From contig JBLNBW010000085.1 of NCBI GenBank assembly GCA_050260255.1, positions 1 to 18,418 of the forward strand: a stretch of DNA of 18,418 nucleotides, read 5' to 3'. This stretch comes from JAQGMV01 sp050260255 (GTDB lineage Bacteria; Pseudomonadota; Gammaproteobacteria; Burkholderiales; SG8-41). The notes beneath the pieces are model-generated. The model was not told where the DNA came from and did no database searches. It saw only the letters and a program-made list of their open reading frames with translations. The position numbers and the translations under genes are program-made. Positions 1 to 5,877 of the stretch are shown in pieces (position 1 is the stretch's first letter; every line of letters starts with the position of its first letter).

Positions 1-206
1 AGACCGCCCATGCGCTCTTCGAGCGCGGCGACTATACGGGCTATCTCAAAACCTTCGCCGTCCTCAAAGCACCGGTCGACGCGTTCTTCGATCGCGTGAT
101 GGTGATGGTGGAGGACGCCGAGCTGCGCCGCAATCGACTTGCGCTCCTGTCGGAGCTGCGCGAAGCAATGAACCGCGTCGCCGACATTTCGCGCCTTGCC
201 GCATGA
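1..206 (+). CDS. glyS: Glycyl-tRNA synthetase beta subunit, C-terminal end (partial)
   Basis: Only the last 67 codons are present; the gene enters from the left edge in the frame whose codons begin at position 3 and stops with TGA at 204-206. The translation contains VDAFFDRVMVM, EDAELRRNRLALL and RVADISRLA, the well-conserved C-terminal helical (anticodon-binding-like) end of bacterial GlyS. GlyS pairs with GlyQ as the alpha2beta2 enzyme that charges tRNA-Gly in the cytoplasm; glyQ would be expected just upstream, outside the window. Its stop overlaps the gmhB start as ATGA (203-206), so the two are probably translationally coupled. Identification is firm despite the short length because the motif order matches the family end exactly. 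Confidence 0.9.
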   Translation, partial: TAHALFERGDYTGYLKTFAVLKAPVDAFFDRVMVMVEDAELRRNRLALLSELREAMNRVADISRLAA

Positions 207-736
207 AGCTCGCCATACTGGACCGCGACGGCGTAGTGAACCACGACAGCGCCGCATTCATCAAGAGCCCTGACGAGTGGCGCCCGATCCCGGGCAGCCT
301 GGAAGCGATCACGCGGCTCAACCAGGCCGGATATCACGTCGTGATCGCAACGAATCAGTCGGGCGTGGGGCGCGGCCTGTTCGAGATGGCGACGTTGAAC
401 GCCATACACGACAAGATGCATCGGGCGCTCGCGGAGGTCGGCGGCCGGCTCGATGCGATCTTCTTTTGCCCGCATGCGCAGGAGGCGAACTGCAACTGCC
501 GCAAGCCGCGCGCGGGCTTGCTCGACGAAATCGCCCGGCGCATGAACGTGACGCTCGAAGGCGTGCCGGTCATCGGCGATGCCAAGCGCGATCTCGAGGC
601 GGCCGTGGCCGTGGGCGCCCGGCCGATACTGGTGCTGACGGGCAAAGGCCAGAAGACCCGCCGGGAAGGCGATCTTCCGCCCGGCACGGAGGTATACGCG
701 TCGCTGGCCGAGGCGGTGGACCGCATACTGCAATGA
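203..736 (+). CDS. gmhB: D-glycero-beta-D-manno-heptose 1,7-bisphosphate 7-phosphatase
   Basis: The 177-residue protein is of normal length for GmhB, a cytoplasmic HAD-superfamily phosphatase that removes the 7-phosphate of heptose bisphosphate on the way to ADP-heptose for the LPS inner core. HAD motif I is LDRDGVVN with nucleophile D7 and acid/base D9; motif II is ATNQSG (49-54); motif III/IV is K101-P plus VIGDAKRD (D126, D130). The GmhB zinc loop is visible as C89-x-H91 and C97-x-C99. It starts in the ATGA overlap with glyS and ends in an ATGA overlap with plsC, so it is an internal operon gene. A histidinol-phosphatase role is a less likely alternative, as HisB-N normally sits in a his operon. 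Confidence 0.93.
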   Translation: MKLAILDRDGVVNHDSAAFIKSPDEWRPIPGSLEAITRLNQAGYHVVIATNQSGVGRGLFEMATLNAIHDKMHRALAEVGGRLDAIFFCPHAQEANCNCRKPRAGLLDEIARRMNVTLEGVPVIGDAKRDLEAAVAVGARPILVLTGKGQKTRREGDLPPGTEVYASLAEAVDRILQ

Positions 737-1458
737 TGGCGCTCCGGGTACTCCGGTCACTCCTGTACGCGCTGTTCCAGCTCATCGTCACCCCCGTCTT
801 CGCCATCGTCTCGCTGCTCACTTTTCCCTTGCCGCTGCACGGCCGCTACCGTGTAATCTCGCTGTGGGCGCGCATGATGGTGAAGGCTGCGGAACTTATC
901 TGCGGGATACGCTATCGTGTGCTGGGCGCGGAAAATATTCCTGACGAAGCGTGCATCATCCTCTCGAACCATCAATCGGCGTGGGAGACGTTCGTCTTCC
1001 AACTCATTTTTCCGCAGCAGGTCTGGGTGCTCAAGCGCGAGCTCCTCTGGATACCGTTCTTCGGCTGGGGACTTGCCATGCTGGCGCCGATCGCGATCGA
1101 CCGCTCCGCCGGCACGCGTGCATTGCGCCAGACGTACGAGCAGGGGAAGGACCGCTTGCGCCGCGGCTTCTGGATCGTCATCTTTCCGGAAGGCACGCGC
1201 GTCGATCCGGGCACCGACCGGCCCTACCAGTCCGGCGGCGCATGGCTCGCTGCGAAAACCGGCACCAAGATCGTGCCGGTCGCGCACAACGCCGGACTGT
1301 GCTGGCCCCGCAAGGCGTTTCTCAAGCGGCCGGGCCTCATCACGGTCAAGGTCGGCGCCCCCATAGACCCGCGCGACATGAGCGTCAACGAGCTCAATAC
1401 GCGCGTGGAGCATTGGATCAAATCACAACTCCCCCGACTCGAGCATGAGCCGTCGTAA
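733..1458 (+). CDS. plsC: 1-acyl-sn-glycerol-3-phosphate acyltransferase
   Basis: The 241-aa product is an inner-membrane lysophosphatidate acyltransferase making phosphatidic acid for phospholipid synthesis. Residues about 9-35 form a hydrophobic N-terminal membrane segment. The acyltransferase block I reads NHQSAWE (H80 followed four residues later by E85 instead of the textbook Asp), a variant common in betaproteobacterial PlsC; block III is FPEGTR (151-156) and block IV is around VPVAHNAG (181-188). The reading frame stays open far upstream (to 277), but that part merely shadows gmhB; ATG 733 is chosen because it overlaps the gmhB stop as ATGA and gives the family N-terminus. A second ATG follows immediately at 736. 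The 3' end overlaps the next gene by 14 nt. Confidence 0.92.
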   Translation: MMALRVLRSLLYALFQLIVTPVFAIVSLLTFPLPLHGRYRVISLWARMMVKAAELICGIRYRVLGAENIPDEACIILSNHQSAWETFVFQLIFPQQVWVLKRELLWIPFFGWGLAMLAPIAIDRSAGTRALRQTYEQGKDRLRRGFWIVIFPEGTRVDPGTDRPYQSGGAWLAAKTGTKIVPVAHNAGLCWPRKAFLKRPGLITVKVGAPIDPRDMSVNELNTRVEHWIKSQLPRLEHEPS

Positions 1459-2191
1459 GTCGCTGCAGCTTGCGCTGCCGCTGCCCATCCGCGAACGGGA
1501 ATTCGTTGCCCCTGCCCGCGCGGTCATCGCCGGATCCCTCGTTCCGTACACCATCAAGCGCAGCGGCCGCCGGCGCGCGATTTCGCTGCGCATCGACGAG
1601 ACCGGGCTGCGGGTGGGCGCACCCCTCGATGCGAGCCAGCGCGCGATCGACAGGGTGCTGCACATGCACGGCGAGTGGGTGCTCGATAAGCTCAAGGAGT
1701 GGGCGACACGCGCCGCGCCGGTCGCGCAATGGGTGGACGGTGCGCAGCTCATGCTGCTCGGGGAGCCGGTGACCCTTCGCTGCGTGGATGACACCCCGCA
1801 AGCTGAAATCCGCGACCATATGATCGTAGCGCCCGCCTGCGGGACCGCGCGGCACGTCACCGACGCATTGCGCGATGCGGCGCTTCGCTGCTACATAGGC
1901 CGCGTGAGGCACTACTGCGACGTCCTCGGGCTCGACCATCCCGACGTGCGGCTATCTACCGCCCGCACGCGCTGGGGGAGCTGCCACATCGAAGGTCGCA
2001 TCCTTCTCAACTGGCGCATGATCCAGATGCCGATGGCGCTCATCGACTATGTCGTCGCCCACGAAGTGGCTCACTTGCGGGAGATGAATCATTCGAAGCG
2101 CTTCTGGGCCGTGGTGGAGCGCCTCGTTCCCGACTACAAGGCAAGGCGCAGCGCGATACGCCGCGAAGGGCACCGCTATCTCGTCGTATGA
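1445..2191 (+). CDS. YgjP-like zinc metalloprotease (M48/WLM-type, DUF45)
   Basis: The 248-aa protein carries the family signature RWGSC (176-180), then NWRMIQMP, then the zinc-binding HEVAH (206-210) with a third ligand candidate H216 in NHSKRFW. This is the YgjP/SprT-like metal-dependent hydrolase family (PF01863). No signal peptide or membrane span is visible, so it is presumably cytoplasmic; its physiological substrate is not established. The ATG at 1445 lies inside plsC (14-nt overlap), indicating coupling in the glyS-gmhB-plsC operon, a position seen for this family in other betaproteobacteria. An inverted repeat (2199-2204 / 2211-2216) follows the stop. Confidence 0.88.
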   Translation: MSRRKSLQLALPLPIREREFVAPARAVIAGSLVPYTIKRSGRRRAISLRIDETGLRVGAPLDASQRAIDRVLHMHGEWVLDKLKEWATRAAPVAQWVDGAQLMLLGEPVTLRCVDDTPQAEIRDHMIVAPACGTARHVTDALRDAALRCYIGRVRHYCDVLGLDHPDVRLSTARTRWGSCHIEGRILLNWRMIQMPMALIDYVVAHEVAHLREMNHSKRFWAVVERLVPDYKARRSAIRREGHRYLVV

Positions 2192-2198
2192 CCGGAGG

Positions 2199-2226
2199 AC
2201 GGCCGCCGCAGGCCGTATGCTAAACT
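2199..2226 (+). promoter_or_regulatory. Candidate lptM-lysA promoter with extended -10 and overlapping small dyad
   Basis: Between ygjP-like and lptM there is TG-n-TAAACT (TG 2218-2219, hexamer 2221-2226), an extended -10 whose predicted start lies about 20 nt before the lptM ATG. No good -35 is visible. A 6-bp inverted repeat, ACGGCC (2199-2204) and GGCCGT (2211-2216), lies directly upstream. It could be an operator or a weak hairpin ending the upstream operon; it has no T-run. Read-through from the upstream operon is equally possible. Confidence 0.35.
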
Positions 2227-2251
2227 CCGCGACGTCCATCGATCGCTCCTC

Positions 2252-2425
2252 ATGCGCGCCTACGTCCTACTTTCCATCCTGATGCTCGCCTGCGCCGGAT
2301 GCGGTTATCGCGGCCCGTTGTATCTGCCGCAAAGCAAACCCGAGGCGAAAGCCCCACCGGCTCCGACGCCGCCTGCGCCACCGGAGCGGCCGACGCCCAG
2401 CGAAGCTCTTCCCGCACCGAAGTGA
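2252..2425 (+). CDS. lptM: LptM (YifL-type) LPS-transport maturation lipoprotein
   Basis: This small gene codes for 57 residues: a short basic start, a hydrophobic segment (5-15), then a lipidation site with AG-C17 followed by GYRGPLYLP, the hallmark of LptM (C-G-x-K/R-G-P-L-Y-x-P), and a proline/alanine-rich tail (KAPPAPTPPAPPERPTPSE). LptM is an outer-membrane-anchored lipoprotein that helps oxidative maturation of the LptD/E LPS translocon. The -3 position of the lipobox is Cys (C14), which is unusual. There is no clear Shine-Dalgarno before the ATG. Its TGA (2423-2425) overlaps the lysA GTG (2422-2424), and the lptM-lysA pairing is typical of betaproteobacteria, which supports both calls. 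Confidence 0.85.
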   Translation: MRAYVLLSILMLACAGCGYRGPLYLPQSKPEAKAPPAPTPPAPPERPTPSEALPAPK

Positions 2426-3666
2426 ACGATCTCGTCCGTTATCAGCAAGGCGAGCTGTATGTCGAAAGCGTACCCCTCGCCCTCGTCGCCGAGCGCCATG
2501 GCACGCCCTGCTATGTCTACTCGCGCGCAGCCCTCACCGCGGCATATCAGGCGTTCGATGGCGCCTTCGCCGGACGGGACCACCTCGTCTGCTATGCAGT
2601 GAAGGCCAATTCGAATCTCGCGGTGCTCAATCTCTTTGCCCGCTTGGGCAGCGGCTTCGACATCGTCTCGGGGGGTGAGCTGCGACGAGTGCTTGCCGCC
2701 GGGGGCGACCCCGCCAAAGTAGTGTTCTCCGGCGTTGGGAAAACCGTCGAAGAAATGCGGCTCGCGCTGCAGACCGGTATCCTCTGCTTCAACGTCGAGT
2801 CGGAAAGCGAGCTCACCCGGTTGAATCGCGTCGCGGGCGATATGGGTAAGCGCGCCCCGGTCAGCATACGGGTAAATCCCGATGTCGATGCCCGTACCCA
2901 CCCCTACATCGCAACCGGACTCAAGGAAAGCAAGTTCGGCGTGGCTTATGAGGCGGCTCATGCCCTGTACGAACGGGCGCACGGGCTGCCCAACATAGAG
3001 ATCCACGGGATCGATTGCCATATCGGGTCCCAGCTCACCGAGGTAGCGCCTTTCCAGGAAGCGCTGGAAAAAGTGCTCGCCCTTGGCGATCGCCTGCAGC
3101 AAGACGGCATCGCGTTGCGCCACCTCGACATCGGCGGCGGGCTCGGGATCCGTTACAGTGACGAGACGCCGCCGACGGCCGACCAGTACGCCCGCGCGTT
3201 GCTGCAAGTCATCGGTGATCGCCCCCACCGCCTGCTGTTCGAGCCCGGCCGCCTGCTGGTCGGCAATGCCGGCCTGCTCCTGACCCGCGTCGAGTACTTG
3301 AAGCAGGGGGAGACGCGCAACTTCGCCGTCGTCGATGCGGCGATGAACGACCTCATGCGTCCCGCCTTATACGATGCGTGGCACGACATGCTGCCGGTGC
3401 GCCGCGGTACCAGCGAGGCAACGTACGAGGTGGTAGGGCCGGTGTGCGAAACGGGGGACTTCCTCGGCCACGCACGCACGCTCGCGCTCGATGAAGGGAG
3501 CCTTCTTGCCGTACTGTCGGCAGGGGCTTACGGCATGAGCATGGCGTCCAACTACAACACGCGGGGTCGTGCGGCGGAAGTGATGGTGGATGGCGAGACG
3601 CTGCACCTCATCGGCGAGCGCGAAAGTTTTGCATCGCTCATCGCAGGCGAGCATCTGCTGCCCTAA
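2422..3666 (+). CDS. lysA: Diaminopimelate decarboxylase
   Basis: LysA converts meso-diaminopimelate to L-lysine, the last step of the DAP pathway, in the cytoplasm using PLP. With the GTG start the protein has 414 residues, normal for the family. Fold-type III features: PLP lysine K61 in CYAVKANSN, H200 in HIGSQ, phosphate-binding GGGLGIRY (238-245), EPGR (274-277), the partner-subunit CETGD motif with C342, and GAYGMSMASNYN near the end. The frame is open upstream to 2299, but that part is lptM read out of frame; GTG 2422 overlaps the lptM stop (GTGA) and gives the usual N-terminus (Y..GELYVESVPL). Translation is probably coupled to lptM. Confidence 0.94.
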   Translation: MNDLVRYQQGELYVESVPLALVAERHGTPCYVYSRAALTAAYQAFDGAFAGRDHLVCYAVKANSNLAVLNLFARLGSGFDIVSGGELRRVLAAGGDPAKVVFSGVGKTVEEMRLALQTGILCFNVESESELTRLNRVAGDMGKRAPVSIRVNPDVDARTHPYIATGLKESKFGVAYEAAHALYERAHGLPNIEIHGIDCHIGSQLTEVAPFQEALEKVLALGDRLQQDGIALRHLDIGGGLGIRYSDETPPTADQYARALLQVIGDRPHRLLFEPGRLLVGNAGLLLTRVEYLKQGETRNFAVVDAAMNDLMRPALYDAWHDMLPVRRGTSEATYEVVGPVCETGDFLGHARTLALDEGSLLAVLSAGAYGMSMASNYNTRGRAAEVMVDGETLHLIGERESFASLIAGEHLLP

Positions 3667-3693
3667 GCGCGTCATGCGCACTGCTCGACGCGC
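3667..3693 (+). terminator. Weak hairpin after lysA
   Basis: GCGCGTC (3667-3673) and GACGCGC (3687-3693) form a perfect 7-bp stem with a 13-nt loop immediately after the lysA stop. There is no downstream T-run, so it is at best a Rho-assisted or stabilising 3' hairpin. Confidence 0.3.
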
Positions 3694-3759
3694 CATCGAA
3701 CGGTGTTGCATCAAACCCACAGTGCGTTATTCCAACGTCAAATAATCTTGACAAAGGTG

Positions 3760-3789
3760 TTGCAATTTTTTTTCGGGGTAGCATAGAAT
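3760..3789 (+). promoter_or_regulatory. Sigma-70 promoter of the K/A micro-peptide gene
   Basis: An AT-rich island in an otherwise GC-rich region holds TTGCAA (3760-3765), an 18-nt spacer containing an eight-T run, and TAGAAT (3784-3789). A perfect TTGACA also occurs at 3748-3753, but no -10 lies at the right distance from it. The predicted start near 3796 would give a leader of about 105 nt before the ATG at 3901. Confidence 0.5.
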
Positions 3790-3800
3790 TGGCGCACCAC

Positions 3801-3869
3801 GCATGTTTTGTCGAAGTTTTTTTCTGTTGATGCATCGACGACGCGTGTGTGGGTAGTGCAGAAACATGC
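3801..3869 (+). ncRNA. Structured 5' leader of the micro-peptide mRNA
   Basis: GCATGTTT (3801-3808) and AAACATGC (3862-3869) are perfectly complementary over 8 bp. Nested inside, GTCGA (3810-3814) can pair with TCGAC (3835-3839). The arms enclose most of the predicted leader but leave the strong AGGAG (3893-3897) free. This could be a stabilising leader, a structure responding to temperature or a ligand, or a small RNA in its own right. No known riboswitch class was recognised. Confidence 0.35.
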
Positions 3870-3900
3870 ACGAGATGCCTAGTTAACTTTAAAGGAGACT

Positions 3901-3966
3901 ATGATGGCAGCCAAGAAAAAAGCGAAGAAAAAAGCAGCTAAGAAAAAAGCAGCCAAGAAGAAGTAG
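3901..3966 (+). CDS. Lys/Ala-repeat micro-peptide, histone-H1-tail-like
   Basis: The 21-codon frame encodes two Met, then AAKKKA-KKKAA-KKKAA-KKK: only Met, Ala and Lys, with 12 lysines. It is preceded by a very good Shine-Dalgarno, AAAGGAGA (3891-3898). Spacing is 3 nt to ATG 3901 and 6 nt to ATG 3904, so the second Met (20-aa product) is the better start. The DNA is an imperfect repeat, AAGAAAAAAGC beginning at 3913, 3925 and 3940. Its own promoter and strong ribosome site argue it is a real gene despite its size. The composition matches the C-terminal tails of bacterial H1-like proteins (for example the AAKK repeats of betaproteobacterial H1 homologues), which bind nucleic acid by charge; a nucleoid- or RNA-binding role is inference. 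Alternatively it is a decoy ORF on a small RNA. Confidence 0.6.
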   Translation: MMAAKKKAKKKAAKKKAAKKK

Positions 3967-3978
3967 TAGTTGAACACG

Positions 3979-3998
3979 CGGGGGCTGGGTAACCCCCG
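3979..3998 (+). terminator. GC-rich hairpin after the micro-peptide gene
   Basis: CGGGGG (3979-3984) and CCCCCG (3993-3998) pair perfectly around an 8-nt loop, 12 nt after the TAG. The downstream sequence is pyrimidine-rich (CTCCCGTTTCTCCTCCC) but without a true U-tract, so termination is plausible rather than certain. The remaining bases to 4129, between convergent genes, show nothing recognisable. Confidence 0.4.
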
Positions 3999-4129
3999 GC
4001 TCCCGTTTCTCCTCCCGTAGTACGCAGCGTCCGCTGCCCCCGCGAATCCCCTCTCTGTAGTTTCCCACGCTGACACGCGTGAGCGTTCGTGCGGCCGCGC
4101 TCGAGAAGCGAACCGCTAGTGCGGACGGC

Positions 4130-4876
4130 TTACGGATTGAGCTGGCGGTAGACCGCAGTCGCAACGCGCAACAGCTCCTCCTTGTCCATCTCGCCGGACA
4201 AGGCGTAGCCGAGCTTGCGGTCCAGCCAATAGAAGACGCCGACGTTGTTGTCGCGTGCGTAGCGGAATGCGGTCTCGCGGTTGTCTTCGGCGTTCGTGCG
4301 TATGTACAAGGTAAGACGCTGGCCCTTGCCGTCCTGATACATGAACTGCGCCACCGGCCCCTTGTCGCCCGGCAGCAGCCGCCCGCCCACCAGCCCATAA
4401 CCCAAGGCAGACAAGTGCGGCACCTTGAGATCGGCACCCAGACGCTTGGAAAGCCAGGTGACGAGATGCGCTTCCTGATCTGCGGCAACCTCCACCGGGT
4501 GCCGCACCTCGGGACTGTAGACGACGTGCGCCACCGCCGCCCGCTTGGCCCACGTCGGCACGTCGCCGCGGAGATCACGATCCCCATAATCATGCGCGGC
4601 CCATCCTATGACGGCACCCAGCGCTACCCACGCCACGACGGCTGCGTGACGCAGCAACGTGCGCGGCCGACGCAACAGGCGGCGCGGCACCGGCTCATCG
4701 AGCACCGGATCGAACAGCAGGCGCAATGCGGCGTTCTGCGCGCGATACGAGGCGAGGCGCGCCGCATCCTCCGGGTGGTGCTCCAGATACTGATCGACTT
4801 CGCTGCGTCGCGCTTCCGGCAGCTCACCATCGATGTAGGCGTGCAACTCCGCCTCGGTGACCGGTATCGGGCTCAT
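4130..4876 (-). CDS. Membrane anti-sigma factor
   Basis: The 248-residue protein begins with a cytoplasmic anti-sigma domain (about 1-60; VTEAELHAYIDGELPEARR, then a helical segment typical of RsiW/ChrR-like regulators), has one membrane span (about 76-95, AAVVAWVALGAVIGWAA), and a periplasmic domain of about 150 residues. It lacks the H-x3-C-x2-C motif, so it belongs to the non-zinc anti-sigma group. Its ATG overlaps the sigma-factor stop as ATGA (4873-4876), the usual coupling for a sigma/anti-sigma pair produced in stoichiometric amounts. It is expected to hold the ECF factor at the membrane until a cell-envelope signal acts on the periplasmic domain; the signal is unknown. Confidence 0.85.
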   Translation of the reverse strand: MSPIPVTEAELHAYIDGELPEARRSEVDQYLEHHPEDAARLASYRAQNAALRLLFDPVLDEPVPRRLLRRPRTLLRHAAVVAWVALGAVIGWAAHDYGDRDLRGDVPTWAKRAAVAHVVYSPEVRHPVEVAADQEAHLVTWLSKRLGADLKVPHLSALGYGLVGGRLLPGDKGPVAQFMYQDGKGQRLTLYIRTNAEDNRETAFRYARDNNVGVFYWLDRKLGYALSGEMDKEELLRVATAVYRQLNP

Positions 4877-5385
4877 TTCACGACCTTCAGACTTGTACCC
4901 GCGTTCGACGTGCCCTCGAGCAGCGTGCGCAGCCGCTCCCGTGCACGATGCAGGCGCGACATCACGGTGCCCAGCGGTATCCCGAGCGCCTTCGCTGTCT
5001 CTTCGTACGAAAGGCGCTCCAGTGCGATCAGCAGCAGGACCTCACGCTGCTCATCGGGCAGCCGCTGCAATGCGGCCTCGAGATCCCGGACTTCGAGCAT
5101 GTCGCTTTGCGTAGGACGGACCGGCGCGTCATGCGTTTCGTCGTCCAACGGGACCAGCATCGCCGATGCGCGGCTGCGCACCTGGTTGACGTGAGTGTTA
5201 TGCATGATGGTGAAGAGCCAGGCGCGCAGATCGCTGCCGCGACGCCAGAGATGCAGCTTGTTCCATGCGCGCTCCAGCGTGTCCTGCACGAGATCGTCCG
5301 CCACGCTGCGCTCGCCGGTGAGCGCGCGCGCGTAGCGGCGCAGCCGCGGAATCAACTGCTCGATCTGCGTGCCGAACTCGTTCAC
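4873..5385 (-). CDS. ECF-family RNA polymerase sigma factor
   Basis: The 170-aa protein has sigma region 2 at about 10-72 (LVQDTLERAW for core binding; DLRAWLFTIMHNTHVNQVR for -10 recognition) and region 4 at about 103-155 (LPDEQREVLLLIALERLSYEETA, then GIPLGTVMSRLHRARERLR as the helix-turn-helix), with no regions 1 or 3, as in group IV (ECF) sigma factors. The start is GTG at 5385, preceded by AGAGGG. It lies 12 nt after the lipoprotein gene and overlaps the anti-sigma gene, so the three form one operon. The sigma factor probably activates the ECF-like promoter upstream of the lipoprotein, that is, its own operon. Confidence 0.92.
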   Translation of the reverse strand: MNEFGTQIEQLIPRLRRYARALTGERSVADDLVQDTLERAWNKLHLWRRGSDLRAWLFTIMHNTHVNQVRSRASAMLVPLDDETHDAPVRPTQSDMLEVRDLEAALQRLPDEQREVLLLIALERLSYEETAKALGIPLGTVMSRLHRARERLRTLLEGTSNAGTSLKVVK

Positions 5386-5397
5386 TGGCCCTCTGCC

Positions 5398-5781
5398 TTA
5401 CTGGCGTGCCGTCCGCCAGACGTTGTTCACGCCCTCGCCGGTCTTGTCGCCCGGCTGGCGGTCTTTCACCCAGAAGTATAGCGGCTTGCCTTTATAGGCC
5501 CATTGGCGTGCCCCGTCATCGCGCGTGATCACGGTATAGTCGCCGACCGGCTGCGCGCCCGCTTCGGCCTTCAACGGCGGCCAGTTGACGGCGCACTGTC
5601 CGTTGCAGACGCTCTTGCCCGAGCCGGCTTGGTCCTTGTCGAACGTGTACAGCGTCATGCCGTTGGGCCCGACCAGCACACCGTTGTCGACCCGAGCCGG
5701 TGCTGGCGCCATCGCAGCGCAGCCCGCCAGCGCGATGAGCGCTGCGATCGCGAGCGCCATGTAGCCTTTCTCGTAGTGCAC
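5398..5781 (-). CDS. COG4315-type secreted-repeat lipoprotein
   Basis: From the GTG at 5781 the protein is 127 residues: a short N-terminus with H2 and K5, a hydrophobic segment, lipobox LAGC with C21, then the lipoprotein repeat PF03640 seen as NGMTLYTFDKD (40-50), SGKSVCNGQCAVNWPPL (54-70) and KGKPLYFWVKD (97-107). The GTG is preferred because a strong GAGGAGAAGG site lies just upstream and it adds a positive charge before the signal peptide; ATG at 5760 would start directly in the hydrophobic core, and the frame also continues to a TTG at 5829. The paired cysteines C59 and C63 are typical. The function is unknown; genes of this family often accompany ECF sigma operons, which suggests an envelope-stress or redox link. 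Confidence 0.85.
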   Translation of the reverse strand: MHYEKGYMALAIAALIALAGCAAMAPAPARVDNGVLVGPNGMTLYTFDKDQAGSGKSVCNGQCAVNWPPLKAEAGAQPVGDYTVITRDDGARQWAYKGKPLYFWVKDRQPGDKTGEGVNNVWRTARQ

Positions 5782-5822
5782 TTCCCTTCTCCTCGAGGAT
5801 GCAGGACGACCCTGCACCGCTG

Positions 5823-5850
5823 AGAACAACGGGGGACGGGCAGTTATTCC
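5823..5850 (-). promoter_or_regulatory. Candidate ECF-type promoter of the lipoprotein-sigma-anti-sigma operon
   Basis: On the minus strand GGAATAA (5850-5844) is followed after 13 nt by GTTGTTCT (5830-5823). GGAAT-type -35 and GTT-type -10 elements are the general pattern of ECF-dependent promoters, and the position, with a start about 30-40 nt before the lipoprotein GTG, fits autoregulation. No sigma-70 hexamers at correct spacing were seen in this 96-nt gap. Confidence 0.45.
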
Positions 5851-5877
5851 ACTTCGCGGCAGGCCCGCGGGAAGGTT

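Noticed and set aside
277..732. Long upstream extension of the plsC frame
   Set aside because: It runs through gmhB in another frame, has shadow-like Arg/Gly-rich composition, and ATG 733 fits both the family N-terminus and the ATGA junction.
733..1458. HX4E instead of HX4D in PlsC as an inactivating change
   Set aside because: The NHQSAWE/KHQSAWE form is common in active betaproteobacterial PlsC as far as I recall, so it is a family variant.
2299..2421. Upstream extension of the lysA frame
   Set aside because: This part is the lptM coding sequence read out of frame; lptM has a lipobox and family motif, and LysA begins normally from GTG 2422.
3748..3753. Perfect TTGACA as the -35 of the micro-peptide promoter
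   Set aside because: No -10 at 15-19 nt; the downstream TTGCAA with TAGAAT at 18 nt fits better.
3913..3950. Programmed frameshift at the AAAAAAG runs in the micro-peptide gene
   Set aside because: The A6-G runs are in the wrong register for an X-XXY-YYZ slip, and no downstream stimulatory structure or longer alternate frame is apparent.
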